A stretch of 64,000 nucleotides of DNA, from NCBI RefSeq assembly GCF_000298195.1, contig NZ_BAHC01000120.1, positions 1 through 64,000 on the forward strand. Reading direction: 5' to 3'. Shown one piece after another: positions 1 to 9,397 of this stretch. The first letter of the stretch is position 1. Every line of letters begins with the position of its first letter. Under the pieces are notes generated by a model. That model was not told the origin of the DNA, did not search any database, and saw only the letters and a list, made by a program, of their open reading frames with translations. Source of the stretch: Gordonia rhizosphera NBRC 16068. GTDB taxonomy: Bacteria; Actinomycetota; Actinomycetes; Mycobacteriales; Mycobacteriaceae. The position numbers and the translations under genes were made by a program.

Positions 1-2
1 AG

Positions 3-233
3 TTGGCCGTGCAGTTCACCCGATTCCACGACAAGCGGCGGGTGAGCAACACGCCGGACTGGTCGTCGATTCCCGATGACCAGGCCAGCCCGCTGCCGCC
101 GACGAGCACGGCCCCGGTCGCCTCGCGTATCGAGCCGAACCGTCGGATGCCGGGCGCCCAGCCCGGCAGCGCCCAGACCCGGGACGCGCGGACCTCCGTC
201 CGCGACCATGACACCTTCGACGACATCCTGTGA
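3..233 (+). CDS. tatC: Sec-independent translocase TatC, C-terminal tail (5' truncated by window edge)
   Basis: Only the last 76 or so codons lie in the window. The visible part is a short charged stretch (VQFTRFHDKRR) of the kind that follows the last membrane helix of TatC, then a long disordered tail rich in Pro, Ser and Asp. The stop TGA overlaps the GTG start of helY (GTGA), so the two genes are translationally coupled. TatC is the multispanning receptor subunit of the twin-arginine protein export system. The identification rests mainly on the conserved tatC-helY order known from mycobacteria; the fragment alone is too short and disordered to prove it. The gene continues to the left of position 1. 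Confidence 0.55.
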   Translation: MAVQFTRFHDKRRVSNTPDWSSIPDDQASPLPPTSTAPVASRIEPNRRMPGAQPGSAQTRDARTSVRDHDTFDDIL

Positions 234-3034
234 CCCGACTCGACGAGTTCACCGCACGGCTCGCCTTCCGCCTCGACGAGTTCCAGCACCGTGCCTGCAC
301 CGCACTCGAGGGTGGCCACGGCGTCCTGGTCTGCGCCCCGACCGGTGCCGGCAAGACGATCGTCGGCGAGTTCGCAGTTCACCTGGCGCTCACCGGCGGC
401 ACGAAATGCTTCTACACCACGCCGATCAAGGCGTTGTCGAACCAGAAGTACGCCGACCTCGCCGCTGTGCACGGGGCCACCTCAGTCGGCCTGCTGACCG
501 GGGACAACTCCATCAACCCGGATGCCCCGGTGGTCGTGATGACCACCGAGGTGCTGCGAAACATGATCTACGCGAACTCGCGGGCGCTGGGCGGTCTCAC
601 GCATGTGGTGATGGACGAGGTGCACTTCCTGGCCGACCGCTTCCGCGGTGCCGTGTGGGAGGAGGTGATCCTGCACCTCGACCCGGAGGTGCGGGTGGTC
701 AGCCTGTCGGCGACGGTCAGCAACGCCGAGGAGTTCGGGGACTGGATCCAGACGGTGCGGGGCGACACGACCGTCATCGTCGACGAACACCGGCCGGTCC
801 CGTTGTCCCAGCACATGCTGGTCGGCTCCCGCATGTTCGACCTCTTCGATCCGGCCGCACCGCCCGGCCCTGCAGGCCCGCGCCGTGCGGAGGTCAATCC
901 GGAGCTCAAACGCTACATCCGCAATCGCATCCTGCTGAACGACGGCCGCGACGACCGTCGCCGCGGCCGGGACGGGCAGGCCGGCCGCGGTGCCGGACGC
1001 GGCGGCACCCGCCCCCCGTCGCGTCCGGACCTGGTGGCCCGCCTCGATCGTGAGGGGTTGCTGCCGGCGATCGGCTTCATCTTCTCCCGCGCCGGCTGCG
1101 ATGGCGCCCTGAAGCAGTGCCTGCGGTCGGGCCTGAGCCTGCTGGGGCCCGAGGAGATGGACGCGGTCGACGAGGTGGTCGACCGTCATATCGCGGACCT
1201 GTCCCCGGCCGACGAGGACATCCTCGGTGTCGCGGAGTGGCGTGCGGGTCTGCGTCGCGGATTCGCCGCCCACCATGCCGGATTGCTGCCGACGTTTCGC
1301 CACGCGGTCGAGGAGCTGTTCACTCACGGTCTCGTGAAAATGGTGTTCGCGACCGAGACGCTGGCGCTCGGCATCAACATGCCGGCCCGAACCGTCGTGC
1401 TGGAACGACTCGTCAAATACAACGGCGAAGCGCACGTGGATCTCACGCCCGGCGAATACACGCAGCTGACCGGCCGCGCCGGGCGACGCGGTATCGACGT
1501 CGAGGGACACGCCGTGGTGGTGTGGACCCCGGAGGCGGTTCCCGAGCAGGTCGCCGGCCTCGCCGGGGCTCGCACCTTCCCGCTGCGCAGCTCGTTCCAG
1601 CCGGAATACAACATGGCGGTCAACCTGATCGGCCGGCTGGGTCTGGACGGGTCGCGGGAACTGCTCAACCGGTCGTTCGCGCAGTTCCAGGCCGACCGCT
1701 CGGTGGTGGGTCAGGCCCGCAAGGTCGACGAGGCGCGTCGCCGGTTGCGCAAACTCGACGTCGACCTCGCCGGCGCCGCCGAGAACCGCGGACTCGAACC
1801 GGGTGGACCGGTGGGCGACGACGCGACCGACGACGAGCCGTACGCCGGATTCCTCGGCTACGTCCAGCTGCGGGAGGACATCCGGCGACGGGAACGCGAC
1901 CTCAAATCGGAGCGGCGTGCCGCCGACAACCGGTCCACGCTCGCCGACCTCGCCGCTCTCAAACGCGGCCATGTGATCGGGCTGCACGGCGGTCGGCACC
2001 GAGGGCTGGCGGTGGTGCTCGAGGCGGCCGCCCAATCGGCCGATCCGAAACCGCTGGTGCTCTCCGAGGACGCGTGGTGCGGGCGGGTCGGCGCCCGGGA
2101 CTTCGTCAACCCGCCCGAGGTGCTGGGCAACATGCGGCTGCCCAAGCAGGTGGACCGCCGCACCGGACGCGGCCGCCGCGACCTCGCCTCTGCATTGCGC
2201 TCCACCGGGATCGAGGCACCCCGCGGGCGGTCGAAGAAGCGTGCCGCGGCGGCCGACGACCGTGAGCTCGCGCGGCTGCGGAGGGCGTTGCGGGCTCACC
2301 CGGCACACCGTCTTGACGGGAACGACGAGCTGTTCCGACTCGCCGAACGCCGCAACCGCGTGGTCCGCGAGATCGTGTCGGCTGAGCGGGTGATCGGCGA
2401 GCGGACCTCGACGCTCGGCGTGATGTTCTCGCACATCGTCGGGGTTCTCGAGGAGCTGGGCTATCTCGAGGTCCGATCGACGAAGTCGGGGGAGTCGCGT
2501 GCGGAGGTCACCGCCGCGGGTCAGCTGCTCAGCCGCATCTACAGCGAGAGCGACCTGCTGGTCACCGAGTGCATCCGGGGCGGGGTGTGGGATGGTCTCG
2601 CACCGCACGAGCTCGCCGCAGTGGTGGCGGCGATGGTATTCGAGACACGGCGTGAGAGCTTCGCCGGTGCCGACGCCATGCCGGGCAATGCGGCGCTGCG
2701 CAACGCCCTGGCGCGGACCGTGGAGATATGGCGTGACGTGACCGTCGTCGAGGCGCGTCACCGCATCGCGCCGACGCGCGAACCCGACACCGGCTTCTCG
2801 GTGGCGGTGTCGCTGTGGGCGTCCGGACGGTCACTGACGGAGTCGCTGGCCGCCGCGGGTGAGCGGGGGCAATTGTTGTCGCCGGGCGACTTCGTCCGCT
2901 GGAACCGCATGGTGGTGGATCTGCTCGAGCAGATCAGGCTCGGTGTCGGTGCCGACACCCGGCTCGCGGACTCGGCCCGGGCTGCGGTGTCGTCGATCCG
3001 GCGCGGGGTCGTCGCCGCCGAGCTCGGGGCCTGA
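230..3034 (+). CDS. helY: Ski2/Mtr4-like DEAD/DEAH-box RNA helicase HelY
   Basis: The product is 934 aa, the normal size for actinobacterial HelY, an ATP-dependent superfamily 2 helicase of the Ski2/Mtr4 group. Walker A (APTGAGKT) is at residues 36-43, the DEVH Walker B box at about 128-131, the SAT motif at about 159 and motif VI (QLTGRAGRRG) at about 411-420. An Arg/Gly-rich insertion (about 240-265) sits between the two RecA lobes, and the C-terminal third is the helical DSHCT-type domain. The GTG start overlaps the upstream stop as GTGA. The exact RNA substrate is not known from sequence. Family and fold are secure. Confidence 0.93.
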   Translation: MTRLDEFTARLAFRLDEFQHRACTALEGGHGVLVCAPTGAGKTIVGEFAVHLALTGGTKCFYTTPIKALSNQKYADLAAVHGATSVGLLTGDNSINPDAPVVVMTTEVLRNMIYANSRALGGLTHVVMDEVHFLADRFRGAVWEEVILHLDPEVRVVSLSATVSNAEEFGDWIQTVRGDTTVIVDEHRPVPLSQHMLVGSRMFDLFDPAAPPGPAGPRRAEVNPELKRYIRNRILLNDGRDDRRRGRDGQAGRGAGRGGTRPPSRPDLVARLDREGLLPAIGFIFSRAGCDGALKQCLRSGLSLLGPEEMDAVDEVVDRHIADLSPADEDILGVAEWRAGLRRGFAAHHAGLLPTFRHAVEELFTHGLVKMVFATETLALGINMPARTVVLERLVKYNGEAHVDLTPGEYTQLTGRAGRRGIDVEGHAVVVWTPEAVPEQVAGLAGARTFPLRSSFQPEYNMAVNLIGRLGLDGSRELLNRSFAQFQADRSVVGQARKVDEARRRLRKLDVDLAGAAENRGLEPGGPVGDDATDDEPYAGFLGYVQLREDIRRRERDLKSERRAADNRSTLADLAALKRGHVIGLHGGRHRGLAVVLEAAAQSADPKPLVLSEDAWCGRVGARDFVNPPEVLGNMRLPKQVDRRTGRGRRDLASALRSTGIEAPRGRSKKRAAAADDRELARLRRALRAHPAHRLDGNDELFRLAERRNRVVREIVSAERVIGERTSTLGVMFSHIVGVLEELGYLEVRSTKSGESRAEVTAAGQLLSRIYSESDLLVTECIRGGVWDGLAPHELAAVVAAMVFETRRESFAGADAMPGNAALRNALARTVEIWRDVTVVEARHRIAPTREPDTGFSVAVSLWASGRSLTESLAAAGERGQLLSPGDFVRWNRMVVDLLEQIRLGVGADTRLADSARAAVSSIRRGVVAAELGA

Positions 3035-3218
3035 ACGGCTGTGCCCGCGTCACGCCCGGGCGGTTGAGGGATCGTCGTCCGAGCGTGAGGTAACCTTCTC
3101 CTCGCGGTCGGGAGACGGGTGGGGACGGTGTGCGCACCGTCGGCGACACATCCGACGAGGCTCACCGGCCACGTGTCCAGGCGAGCCTGTGTCCGTCACC
3201 GGACAGAGCGGAGAGACC

Positions 3219-4052
3219 ATGAGCGAACCGCACAATCCGTCCGATCCGAGCGGATCATCACCGCAGGAGTCGGGTGCCACGCCGCCCGAACAGCCGCCGT
3301 ACGAACAGCCGCACTACGGACAGCAGCCCTATTCGCAGCCGGGTCCGCAGCAACAGCCCTACGAACAGCAGCCCTACGGTGAGCAGCCGACCGGACAGCA
3401 GCCCTACGGCCAGCCGGCGCCGCAGCAACAGCCCTGGGGTCAGCCGCAGCAACAGCCCTGGGGTCAGCCGGCTCCGCAACAGCAGCCCTACGGCCAGCCG
3501 GGTTCTCAACAAGAGCCCTACGGGCAGCAACAGCAGCCCTACGGGCAGCAACCACCATACGGCCAACAACCCTATGGTCAGCCGGAGACCACGCAGCAAC
3601 CGTACGGTCAGCCGGAGACGACGCAGCAACCGTACGGTCAGCCGACGGCACCCATGTACGGAGGCCAGCCGCCCTACGGGCAGTACGGCAGCGGGGATCA
3701 GTTCTCGTCGATGACGACCACACCCGACAAGGGCCGCACGCGCACCCTGCTGATCCTCGGCGGCGTCGTCGCGCTCCTGATTGCCGCGATCGTGCTGATC
3801 ACCGCGTTCTGGGTGCCCGGATGGGCACCCAAGAAGCTGTCGCAGGACGCGGTGGAGGCCGGCGTCGCGAAGATCCTGACCACCGATTACCAGGCGACCG
3901 ACGTGTCCGATGTGTCCTGCCCGTCCGGCCAGCGCGTCAAGGAGGGCGAATCCTTCACCTGCACGGTCACCATCAGTGGGCAGAAGCAGTCGGTCACGGT
4001 GACCTTCGTCGACAACAGCGGCACCTACGAGGTCTCCCGGCCCTCGAGCTGA
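3219..4052 (+). CDS. DUF4333 membrane protein with Q/P/Y-rich repeat N-terminus
   Basis: The 277-aa protein has three parts. Residues 1 to about 165 form a low-complexity cytoplasmic segment of repeated QQPYGQP/QQPWGQP-type units. One transmembrane helix follows (TLLILGGVVALLIAAIVLI). The C-terminal domain of about 70 residues is extracytoplasmic and has two Cys (VSCPSGQRV and FTCTVTI) expected to form a disulfide, the pattern of DUF4333. The ATG at 3219 is chosen because GGAG precedes it with good spacing; an upstream in-frame start would overlap helY. It corresponds to the proline-rich membrane protein that follows helY in mycobacteria (Rv2091c position). Function unknown. Confidence 0.85.
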   Translation: MSEPHNPSDPSGSSPQESGATPPEQPPYEQPHYGQQPYSQPGPQQQPYEQQPYGEQPTGQQPYGQPAPQQQPWGQPQQQPWGQPAPQQQPYGQPGSQQEPYGQQQQPYGQQPPYGQQPYGQPETTQQPYGQPETTQQPYGQPTAPMYGGQPPYGQYGSGDQFSSMTTTPDKGRTRTLLILGGVVALLIAAIVLITAFWVPGWAPKKLSQDAVEAGVAKILTTDYQATDVSDVSCPSGQRVKEGESFTCTVTISGQKQSVTVTFVDNSGTYEVSRPSS

Positions 4053-4079
4053 TCCCTCGGTCTCGGGGCGCCGGGCGCG

Positions 4080-5066
4080 TCACCCGACCTGGGGCCAGCC
4101 AAGAGCCTTGGCCAGCCGCGACACCGAACCGCCGATACCGAGTTCCTCGACCAGGTCGGCCAGCCCCGCGGGGTCGGCCGGGGTGGCCGGCAGGCTGTCG
4201 TCGGCGGTGCTGTCGATCGTCTCCGCATCCGTGCGCACCAGCACCACCGTCCGCGCCGCCTGCAGGTAATCCGACGACGCCACAAGGGCTTTGCGGCTGC
4301 GGGTGGGCACCGACGACGCATCGTCGGCGGCGGCCTCCTGCAGGGCGTCGAGATTCCCGTACTCGGTGATCAGCTTGGCGGCGGTCTTCTCGCCGATCCC
4401 GGGCACCCCCGGCAGACCGTCGGACGGATCGCCCCGCAACATCGCCATCTCCGCATAGGCCATCCCCGCCCGCTCGACGGGCACCGCATACTTCTCGGCG
4501 ACCTCGACCGGTCCCATCATCTCCGCCTTGGCCAGGCCACGGCCGACATAGAGCACCCGCACCTGCACCGGGTCGTCGGCGACCACCTGAAGCAGGTCCC
4601 GGTCTCCGCTGACCACCACCACCGGGTCAGAGGTCTCGTCGAAGGCGAGGGTCCCGATGACGTCGTCGGCCTCACAGCCCACCGCCCCCGACGTCGCGAT
4701 CCCGACACAGCGCAGCACATCGACGATCATGTCGACCTGCGGTGTCAACGTGTCGGGGACCTCCTCGACATCGACGGCCACCGCGGTCGAGTCCCCGCTG
4801 TCACCGGTGTGCGGGGCCTCCTCGGCGACCCGATGGGCCTTGTAGGTCGGGATCAATTCGGTCCGGAACGCCGGACGCCAATCCAGATCCAGGCACACCA
4901 CCAGACGGGTCGGCTGCTCGCGGGTGACGAGTGTCGCGATGGTGTCGAGGAAGCCGCGGACGGCGTTCACCGGCCGCCCGTCTGGTGACGCCATCTTCTC
5001 CGGCAACGCGAAGAAGGAGCGAAACCACAGACTCGCCCCGTCGAGGAGCATCAGCGAACCAGCCAT
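4080..5066 (-). CDS. 5'-3' exonuclease (PolI N-terminal domain family)
   Basis: The 328-aa product is a stand-alone 5'-3' exonuclease/flap nuclease. Acidic metal-binding motifs are present: LMLLDGASL near the start, [18 protein letters not shown] and [10 protein letters not shown]. The helix-3-turn-helix DNA-binding motif [18 protein letters not shown] follows, and then an H3TH-associated C-terminal region. Such proteins cut 5' flaps and RNA primers with two metal ions. An insertion around [15 protein letters not shown] looks like a surface loop. It runs convergent to the DUF4333 gene, with a 27-nt gap, and diverges from the M24 peptidase gene. Actinobacteria also carry this activity in PolA, so this is a second copy of the activity. 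Confidence 0.92.
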   Translation of the reverse strand: MAGSLMLLDGASLWFRSFFALPEKMASPDGRPVNAVRGFLDTIATLVTREQPTRLVVCLDLDWRPAFRTELIPTYKAHRVAEEAPHTGDSGDSTAVAVDVEEVPDTLTPQVDMIVDVLRCVGIATSGAVGCEADDVIGTLAFDETSDPVVVVSGDRDLLQVVADDPVQVRVLYVGRGLAKAEMMGPVEVAEKYAVPVERAGMAYAEMAMLRGDPSDGLPGVPGIGEKTAAKLITEYGNLDALQEAAADDASSVPTRSRKALVASSDYLQAARTVVLVRTDAETIDSTADDSLPATPADPAGLADLVEELGIGGSVSRLAKALGWPQVG

Positions 5067-5102
5067 ACCTCAACTCTGTCATCCCCCGCGTAGGCTGCGG
5101 GG

Positions 5103-6215
5103 ATGACCTACCGGTTCGCATCCGACGTCTACCGCCACCGCCTCGACCGCGCCCGACGCCTCACCGCCGACGCCGGCCTCGACGCCATCCTCGTCTCCAC
5201 CGGCCCAGACCTGCGCTACCTCACCGGGTCGCGGGCGGACACCTTCGAACGGCTCACCGCCCTCGTCATCCCGGCGGTGGGAGATCCGCGGCTCGTCGTG
5301 GCGCGCCTGGAACTCGCGTCGGTGCGCGACTCGGCGATCGCCGACCTCGGGATCGAGGTCGCGGCCTGGGTCGACGGCGAGGATCCTTACGCCCTCGCCC
5401 TGTCGGGACTGTCGGGTTCGGTGAAGGTCGCGGTCTCCGACACCATGCCGGCACTGCACGTCATCCCGGTCGCCGAACGCGTCGGGGCCACCCCCTCGCT
5501 GGCCACCGGTGTGCTCCGGGAACTCCGGATGATCAAGGACGACAGCGAGATCGACGCGCTGCGGCGCGCCGGGGCGGCGATCGATCGCGTCCACGCCCGG
5601 ATGGGGGACTGGCTGCGGCCCGGCCGTACCGAGCGCGCGGTCGCCGACGACATCCGCACGGCGATCCTCGCGGAGGGCCACACCGAGGCGGCGTTCATCA
5701 TCGTCGGTTCCGGACCCAACGGTGCCGACCCGCACCACGAGTTCTCCGACCGCGTCATCGAACCCGACGACATCGTCGTCATCGACATCGGTGGGCCGGT
5801 CGACCCCGGCTACAACTCCGATTCCACCCGCACCTACTGTTTCGCCGCGCCGCCCGCCGAGGTGGCCGAGGCCTACGCGGCGTTGCAGGAGGCGCAGGCG
5901 GCCGCGGTCGCGGCGGTCCGCCCCGGCATCACCGCCGAGGCCGTCGACGCCGTAGCGCGGGATCTGTTGCGCGGGCAGGGGCTCGCCGACCGGTTCATCC
6001 ACCGCACCGGTCACGGCATCGGCCTGTCGGTACACGAGGAGCCCTACATCGTGAGCGGCAACGACGTCGCCCTGCGACCCGGTATGGCGTTCAGCGTCGA
6101 ACCGGGCGTCTACTTCGACGGCGCGTGGGGGGCCCGCATCGAGGACATCGTGGTGGTCACCGACGACGGGTGCGAGTCGCTGAACACCCGACCCCACGAC
6201 CTGATCGTGCTGTAG
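5103..6215 (+). CDS. pepE: M24 family metallopeptidase (Xaa-Pro dipeptidase/aminopeptidase type, PepE-like)
   Basis: The 370-aa protein has an N-terminal creatinase-like domain followed by the pita-bread M24 catalytic domain. The five metal ligands can be placed: Asp in VVIDIGGPV, Asp in YNSDSTRTY, His in HRTGHGIGL, Glu in FSVEPGVYF and Glu in ARIEDIVVV. A second conserved His is in SVHEEPYI. The expected reaction is release of the N-terminal residue preceding proline from peptides or dipeptides, in the cytoplasm. The start lies 36 bp from the divergent exonuclease gene. Its position beside the exonuclease matches the mycobacterial pepE locus; the exact substrate range is not determined. Confidence 0.92.
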   Translation: MTYRFASDVYRHRLDRARRLTADAGLDAILVSTGPDLRYLTGSRADTFERLTALVIPAVGDPRLVVARLELASVRDSAIADLGIEVAAWVDGEDPYALALSGLSGSVKVAVSDTMPALHVIPVAERVGATPSLATGVLRELRMIKDDSEIDALRRAGAAIDRVHARMGDWLRPGRTERAVADDIRTAILAEGHTEAAFIIVGSGPNGADPHHEFSDRVIEPDDIVVIDIGGPVDPGYNSDSTRTYCFAAPPAEVAEAYAALQEAQAAAVAAVRPGITAEAVDAVARDLLRGQGLADRFIHRTGHGIGLSVHEEPYIVSGNDVALRPGMAFSVEPGVYFDGAWGARIEDIVVVTDDGCESLNTRPHDLIVL

Positions 6216-6221
6216 CGGGGT

Positions 6222-6623
6222 TCAACCCAACAGCGTCGCCGACCCCAGCACCCGGCTGACCTCGATCTCGATGACCACACGCCGCGGATTCGGTTTGGGC
6301 TCGCGATACCGGTCGGCGTAGCGGCGCTCGGCCTCGACGATGCGTTCACGCTCACGGCGTACCGCCGCCGGCCCCTCCAGGGTGAGCCATCGCGGGCCGT
6401 CCACATGGCTGACCGCCGCATACGCGCCGCGTTCGACGTTGCGGACCTTCTGATTGCCGTCGGAGGTGATCACCCGCACCAGCCCGGCGTCGGGATCCCA
6501 GGTGAAACCGACCGCGACGACGTGCGGTGTACCGTCGGCGCGCAGGGTGGCCAGCGTGGCCAGGTGCCGTTCGGCGAGGAAATCGGCTGCGGTCGGGCCA
6601 AGGTCGGCGACGGTGCGGGTCAT
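6222..6623 (-). CDS. F420-dependent split beta-barrel oxidoreductase, biliverdin-reductase type (Rv2074-like)
   Basis: The 133-aa protein has the pyridoxamine-oxidase/FDOR split-barrel fold: an N-terminal FLAERHLATLATLRADGTPH segment, then VGFTWDPDAG and KVRNVERGAYAAVSHVDGPRW, and a C-terminal RYREPKPNPRRVVIEIEVSRV. The start MTRTVADL at 6623 is preferred over a longer frame because the family begins here. It diverges from the SDR-cobL-cobM-cobK operon, as Rv2074 does beside Rv2073c and cobL in M. tuberculosis. Rv2074 is described as an F420H2-dependent biliverdin reductase. The same activity is inferred here from fold and neighbours, not from identified residues. Confidence 0.8.
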   Translation of the reverse strand: MTRTVADLGPTAADFLAERHLATLATLRADGTPHVVAVGFTWDPDAGLVRVITSDGNQKVRNVERGAYAAVSHVDGPRWLTLEGPAAVRRERERIVEAERRYADRYREPKPNPRRVVIEIEVSRVLGSATLLG

Positions 6624-6660
6624 GGATGTCACGTTAGCGGCCGATGCGATACTGCTTCCC

Positions 6661-7428
6661 ATGGCCCAGCGAGCGACCACCGGATCCATTCTGTTGTTCG
6701 GCGGACGCAGCGAGATCGGGGTGCAGCTGGTGCGACGACTCGCCGCGGGCCGGGTCGTGGTGCTCGCGGCCCGGCGACCCGAGGATCTGGAACACGAGAA
6801 GGCCACCATCCTCGAGGCCGGCGCCACCGCGGTCCACACCGTCGCCTTCGACGCCGACGACACCGACGGCCACACCGACCTGATCCGGTCGCTGGTGGCC
6901 GAGTACGGGCCGGTCGAGGCCGCGATCGTGGCGTTCGGCATCCTCGGCGATCAGGCGCGGGCCGAGACCGACGTCGCTCACGCGCTGCAGATCGCCCACA
7001 CCGACTACCTCGCGCAGATCAGTGTGCTGACCCCGCTCGCGAACGAGCTCCGCGACCAGGGTTGGGGCACCATCGTGGTGTTCTCGTCGGTGGCGGGTAT
7101 CCGGGTGCGCCGGGCCAACTATGTCTACGGCTCCACCAAGGCCGGGCTGGACGGCTTCGCCAGCGGACTGTCGGATGCCCTACACCGCAGTGGAGTTCGG
7201 CTATTGCTGGCGCGGCCGGGCTTCGTCGTCGGGGAGATGACCCGCGATCTGATGGCGTCGGGCACCACACCCGCCCCGTTCGCGGTCGACGCCGATCAGG
7301 TCGCCGACGCCGTCGCGCGCGCCTACCGCAAGGGGCGCACCGAGGTGTGGATTCCGGCCGTGCTGCGTCCGGTCTTCTTCGGGATGCGCCTGCTGCCGCG
7401 CGCGATCTGGCGGCGGTTGCCGCGATGA
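6661..7428 (+). CDS. Short-chain dehydrogenase/reductase (Rv2073c/DprE2-like)
   Basis: The 255-aa NAD(P)-binding Rossmann enzyme has a glycine-rich loop GGRSEIG near the N-terminus, an active-site Ser in VFSSVAGIR and the catalytic YxxxK as YGSTKAG. The overall sequence resembles the actinobacterial SDR subgroup that includes DprE2. The stop TGA overlaps the cobL start as ATGA, so it is translationally coupled to corrin synthesis. No corrin step is known to need it; it may act on an unrelated substrate or on a corrinoid-linked redox step. The ATG at 6661 follows a short leader shared with the divergent F420-type gene. Confidence 0.85.
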   Translation: MAQRATTGSILLFGGRSEIGVQLVRRLAAGRVVVLAARRPEDLEHEKATILEAGATAVHTVAFDADDTDGHTDLIRSLVAEYGPVEAAIVAFGILGDQARAETDVAHALQIAHTDYLAQISVLTPLANELRDQGWGTIVVFSSVAGIRVRRANYVYGSTKAGLDGFASGLSDALHRSGVRLLLARPGFVVGEMTRDLMASGTTPAPFAVDADQVADAVARAYRKGRTEVWIPAVLRPVFFGMRLLPRAIWRRLPR

Positions 7429-8618
7429 CCGGGCGTTTCGTCGTCGTCGGTATCGGGGCCGACGGGTGGGAGGGGCTTGGCAGCCGGGCCCGCGACGAAC
7501 TCACCCGCGCGCGCGTCGTCTACGGCTCGCACCGCCAACTGCAGCTCATCCCGGCCGGACCCGCACAGCGATGCGCCTGGACCTCACCGATGTCTCAGCA
7601 TCTGCGGCAGGTCCTGAACTCCGACCCCGACGACGACATCCACATCCTCGCCAGCGGTGACCCGATGTTCCACGGGGTGGGCACCACGATCGTGCGCACC
7701 GTCGGTGCCGAACGCGTACACGTGATCCCGGGGGTGTCGAGCGCGAGCCTGGCGTGTGCCCGGCTGGGCTGGGATCTCGCCGACACCACCATCCTCACCA
7801 CCGTCACCCGCGATGTCGACACCGTCGCCGCCGCGCTCACCGACGGTCGCGATCTGCTCGTCCTCAGCCGCGACGAGACCACACCCGCGGCGATCGCAGG
7901 ACTGCTGAACGCCAACGGTTTCGGCTGGTCGTCGGTCGCCGTGCTCGAACAGCTGGGCGGACCCGACGAACGCGTCGTGCGCGGGGTGGCCCGCACCTGG
8001 GCCGAACCGCCCGGCGACCCGCTCAACATCGTCGCGATCTCATGCGTCGGCCCGCGCCGCAGCACCGCACCCGGACTGCCCGACGACGCCTTCGCCCACG
8101 ACGGCCAACTCACCAAACAACCGATCCGCGCGCTGACCGTGTCCGCGCTCGCACCGAGTCATCGACAGTTGTTGTGGGACATCGGTTCCGGCTCGGGCAG
8201 TGTCGCGATCGAATGGTTGCGTGCCGCGCCCACCGGCCGGGTGGTGGCGTTCGAACGCGACATCGCGCGCACCGACCGGTTGCTGTCCAACGCCCGCACC
8301 CACGCAGTGGCGGACCGCCTCACCGTGCGCGGCACGGCACCCGACGCCTGCGCCGACGCACCGCCACCGGACAGCGTCTTCATCGGCGGCGGCCTGTCCG
8401 ACGAGGTGCTGACCGCGGCGTGGACGGCGCTGATGACCGAGGGCCGCCTCGTCGCGAACGCGGTCACCCTCGAGAACCAGACCCTGCTGGCGGATTGGTA
8501 TGCGCGCCATGGCGGGTCGCTGCGACGGTACGGTATCGAGACGGCCGCACCGCTGGGCACGATGACCACCTGGCGGCCGTCGCTGCCGATCGTGCAGTGG
8601 GTGGTGGACAAGCCGTGA
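7425..8618 (+). CDS. cobL: Precorrin-6Y C5,15-methyltransferase (decarboxylating), CbiE-CbiT fusion
   Basis: The 397-aa protein fuses two methyltransferase domains. Residues 1 to about 200 are the tetrapyrrole methylase (CbiE) half with VVVGIGADGWEG, the LASGDPMFHGVG loop and VHVIPGVSSASLA. The second half is the CbiT Rossmann methyltransferase with the SAM motif IGSGSGSVAIEWL. Together they methylate C5 and C15 of precorrin-6Y and remove the C12 acetate carboxyl in the aerobic cobalamin pathway. The start overlaps the SDR stop (ATGA) and the stop overlaps the cobM start (GTGA). Length and domain order are normal for CobL. Confidence 0.95.
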   Translation: MTGRFVVVGIGADGWEGLGSRARDELTRARVVYGSHRQLQLIPAGPAQRCAWTSPMSQHLRQVLNSDPDDDIHILASGDPMFHGVGTTIVRTVGAERVHVIPGVSSASLACARLGWDLADTTILTTVTRDVDTVAAALTDGRDLLVLSRDETTPAAIAGLLNANGFGWSSVAVLEQLGGPDERVVRGVARTWAEPPGDPLNIVAISCVGPRRSTAPGLPDDAFAHDGQLTKQPIRALTVSALAPSHRQLLWDIGSGSGSVAIEWLRAAPTGRVVAFERDIARTDRLLSNARTHAVADRLTVRGTAPDACADAPPPDSVFIGGGLSDEVLTAAWTALMTEGRLVANAVTLENQTLLADWYARHGGSLRRYGIETAAPLGTMTTWRPSLPIVQWVVDKP

Positions 8619-9397
8619 CCGTCTATGTCATCGGTGCGGGTCCGGGTGCCGCCGACCTGATCACACTGCGCGGCGCGGAGATCCTGACCCGCTGCCGGAC
8701 CTGCCTGTACGCGGGCTCGTTGGTTCCGGCCGAACTGCTCGAGCGCTGTCCGGACGGCGCCACCCTCATCGACACCGCCCGCATGCCGCTCGGCGAGATC
8801 GTCGACCACATCGTGGCCGCCGACGCCGCGGGACACGATGTGGCGAGGCTGCATTCGGGGGATCCGTCGCTGTACTCGGCGATGACCGAGCAGCGCCGCG
8901 AACTCGCGGCCCGCGGCATCCGGGTCGAGGTCGTGCCCGGCGTCCCGGCATTCACGGCGGCCGCCGCCGCCCTCGGCACCGAGCTGACCGTGCCGGGCGT
9001 GGGCCAGAGCCTGCTGATCACCCGGGTGTCCACGCTGTCGACCGACATGCCCGACGGCGAACAACTCGCCCGGCTCGCGCAGACCGGGGTGACGATGGCG
9101 TTGCATCTCGCGGCTCACCGAGCCCAGGAGATCGTCGACGCGCTGACGTCGCACTACGGCCCCGACTGTCCCACGGCCACCGTCGCGTTCGCCAGCCGCG
9201 CGAACGAGCAGATCCTGCGGTGCCCGTTGCGTGAGCTACCCGCCGCGCTCGCCGGGGCGGGTGTCCGGCGCACCGCGGTCATTTTCGTCGGGCGTGTCCT
9301 GGACCCGACCGCACATCCCGCCATCACCGACAGCTACCTCTATTCGCAGGCGCGGATGAGGAAGCTGCGCACCGACCCACGGGGCGCGGATGACTGA
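8615..9397 (+). CDS. cobM: Precorrin-4 C11-methyltransferase
   Basis: The 260-aa tetrapyrrole methylase begins VTVYVIGAGPGAADLITLRG and contains CLYAGSLVP, RLHSGDPSLYSA and VEVVPGVPAFTAAAAALG, the hallmark order of CobM/CbiF. It transfers a methyl from SAM to C11 of precorrin-4 to give precorrin-5. The GTG start overlaps the cobL stop, and the gene overlaps cobK by 8 nt at its 3' end, so the three genes form one tightly coupled unit. Length is typical. A C-terminal SYLYSQARMRKLRTD stretch matches the usual end of the family. Confidence 0.95.
   Translation: MTVYVIGAGPGAADLITLRGAEILTRCRTCLYAGSLVPAELLERCPDGATLIDTARMPLGEIVDHIVAADAAGHDVARLHSGDPSLYSAMTEQRRELAARGIRVEVVPGVPAFTAAAAALGTELTVPGVGQSLLITRVSTLSTDMPDGEQLARLAQTGVTMALHLAAHRAQEIVDALTSHYGPDCPTATVAFASRANEQILRCPLRELPAALAGAGVRRTAVIFVGRVLDPTAHPAITDSYLYSQARMRKLRTDPRGADD

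Noticed and set aside
482-2761. 759-codon open frame antisense to helY
   Set aside because: It mirrors the helY frame in GC-rich DNA, has no recognisable domain, and helY on the other strand has full helicase motifs.
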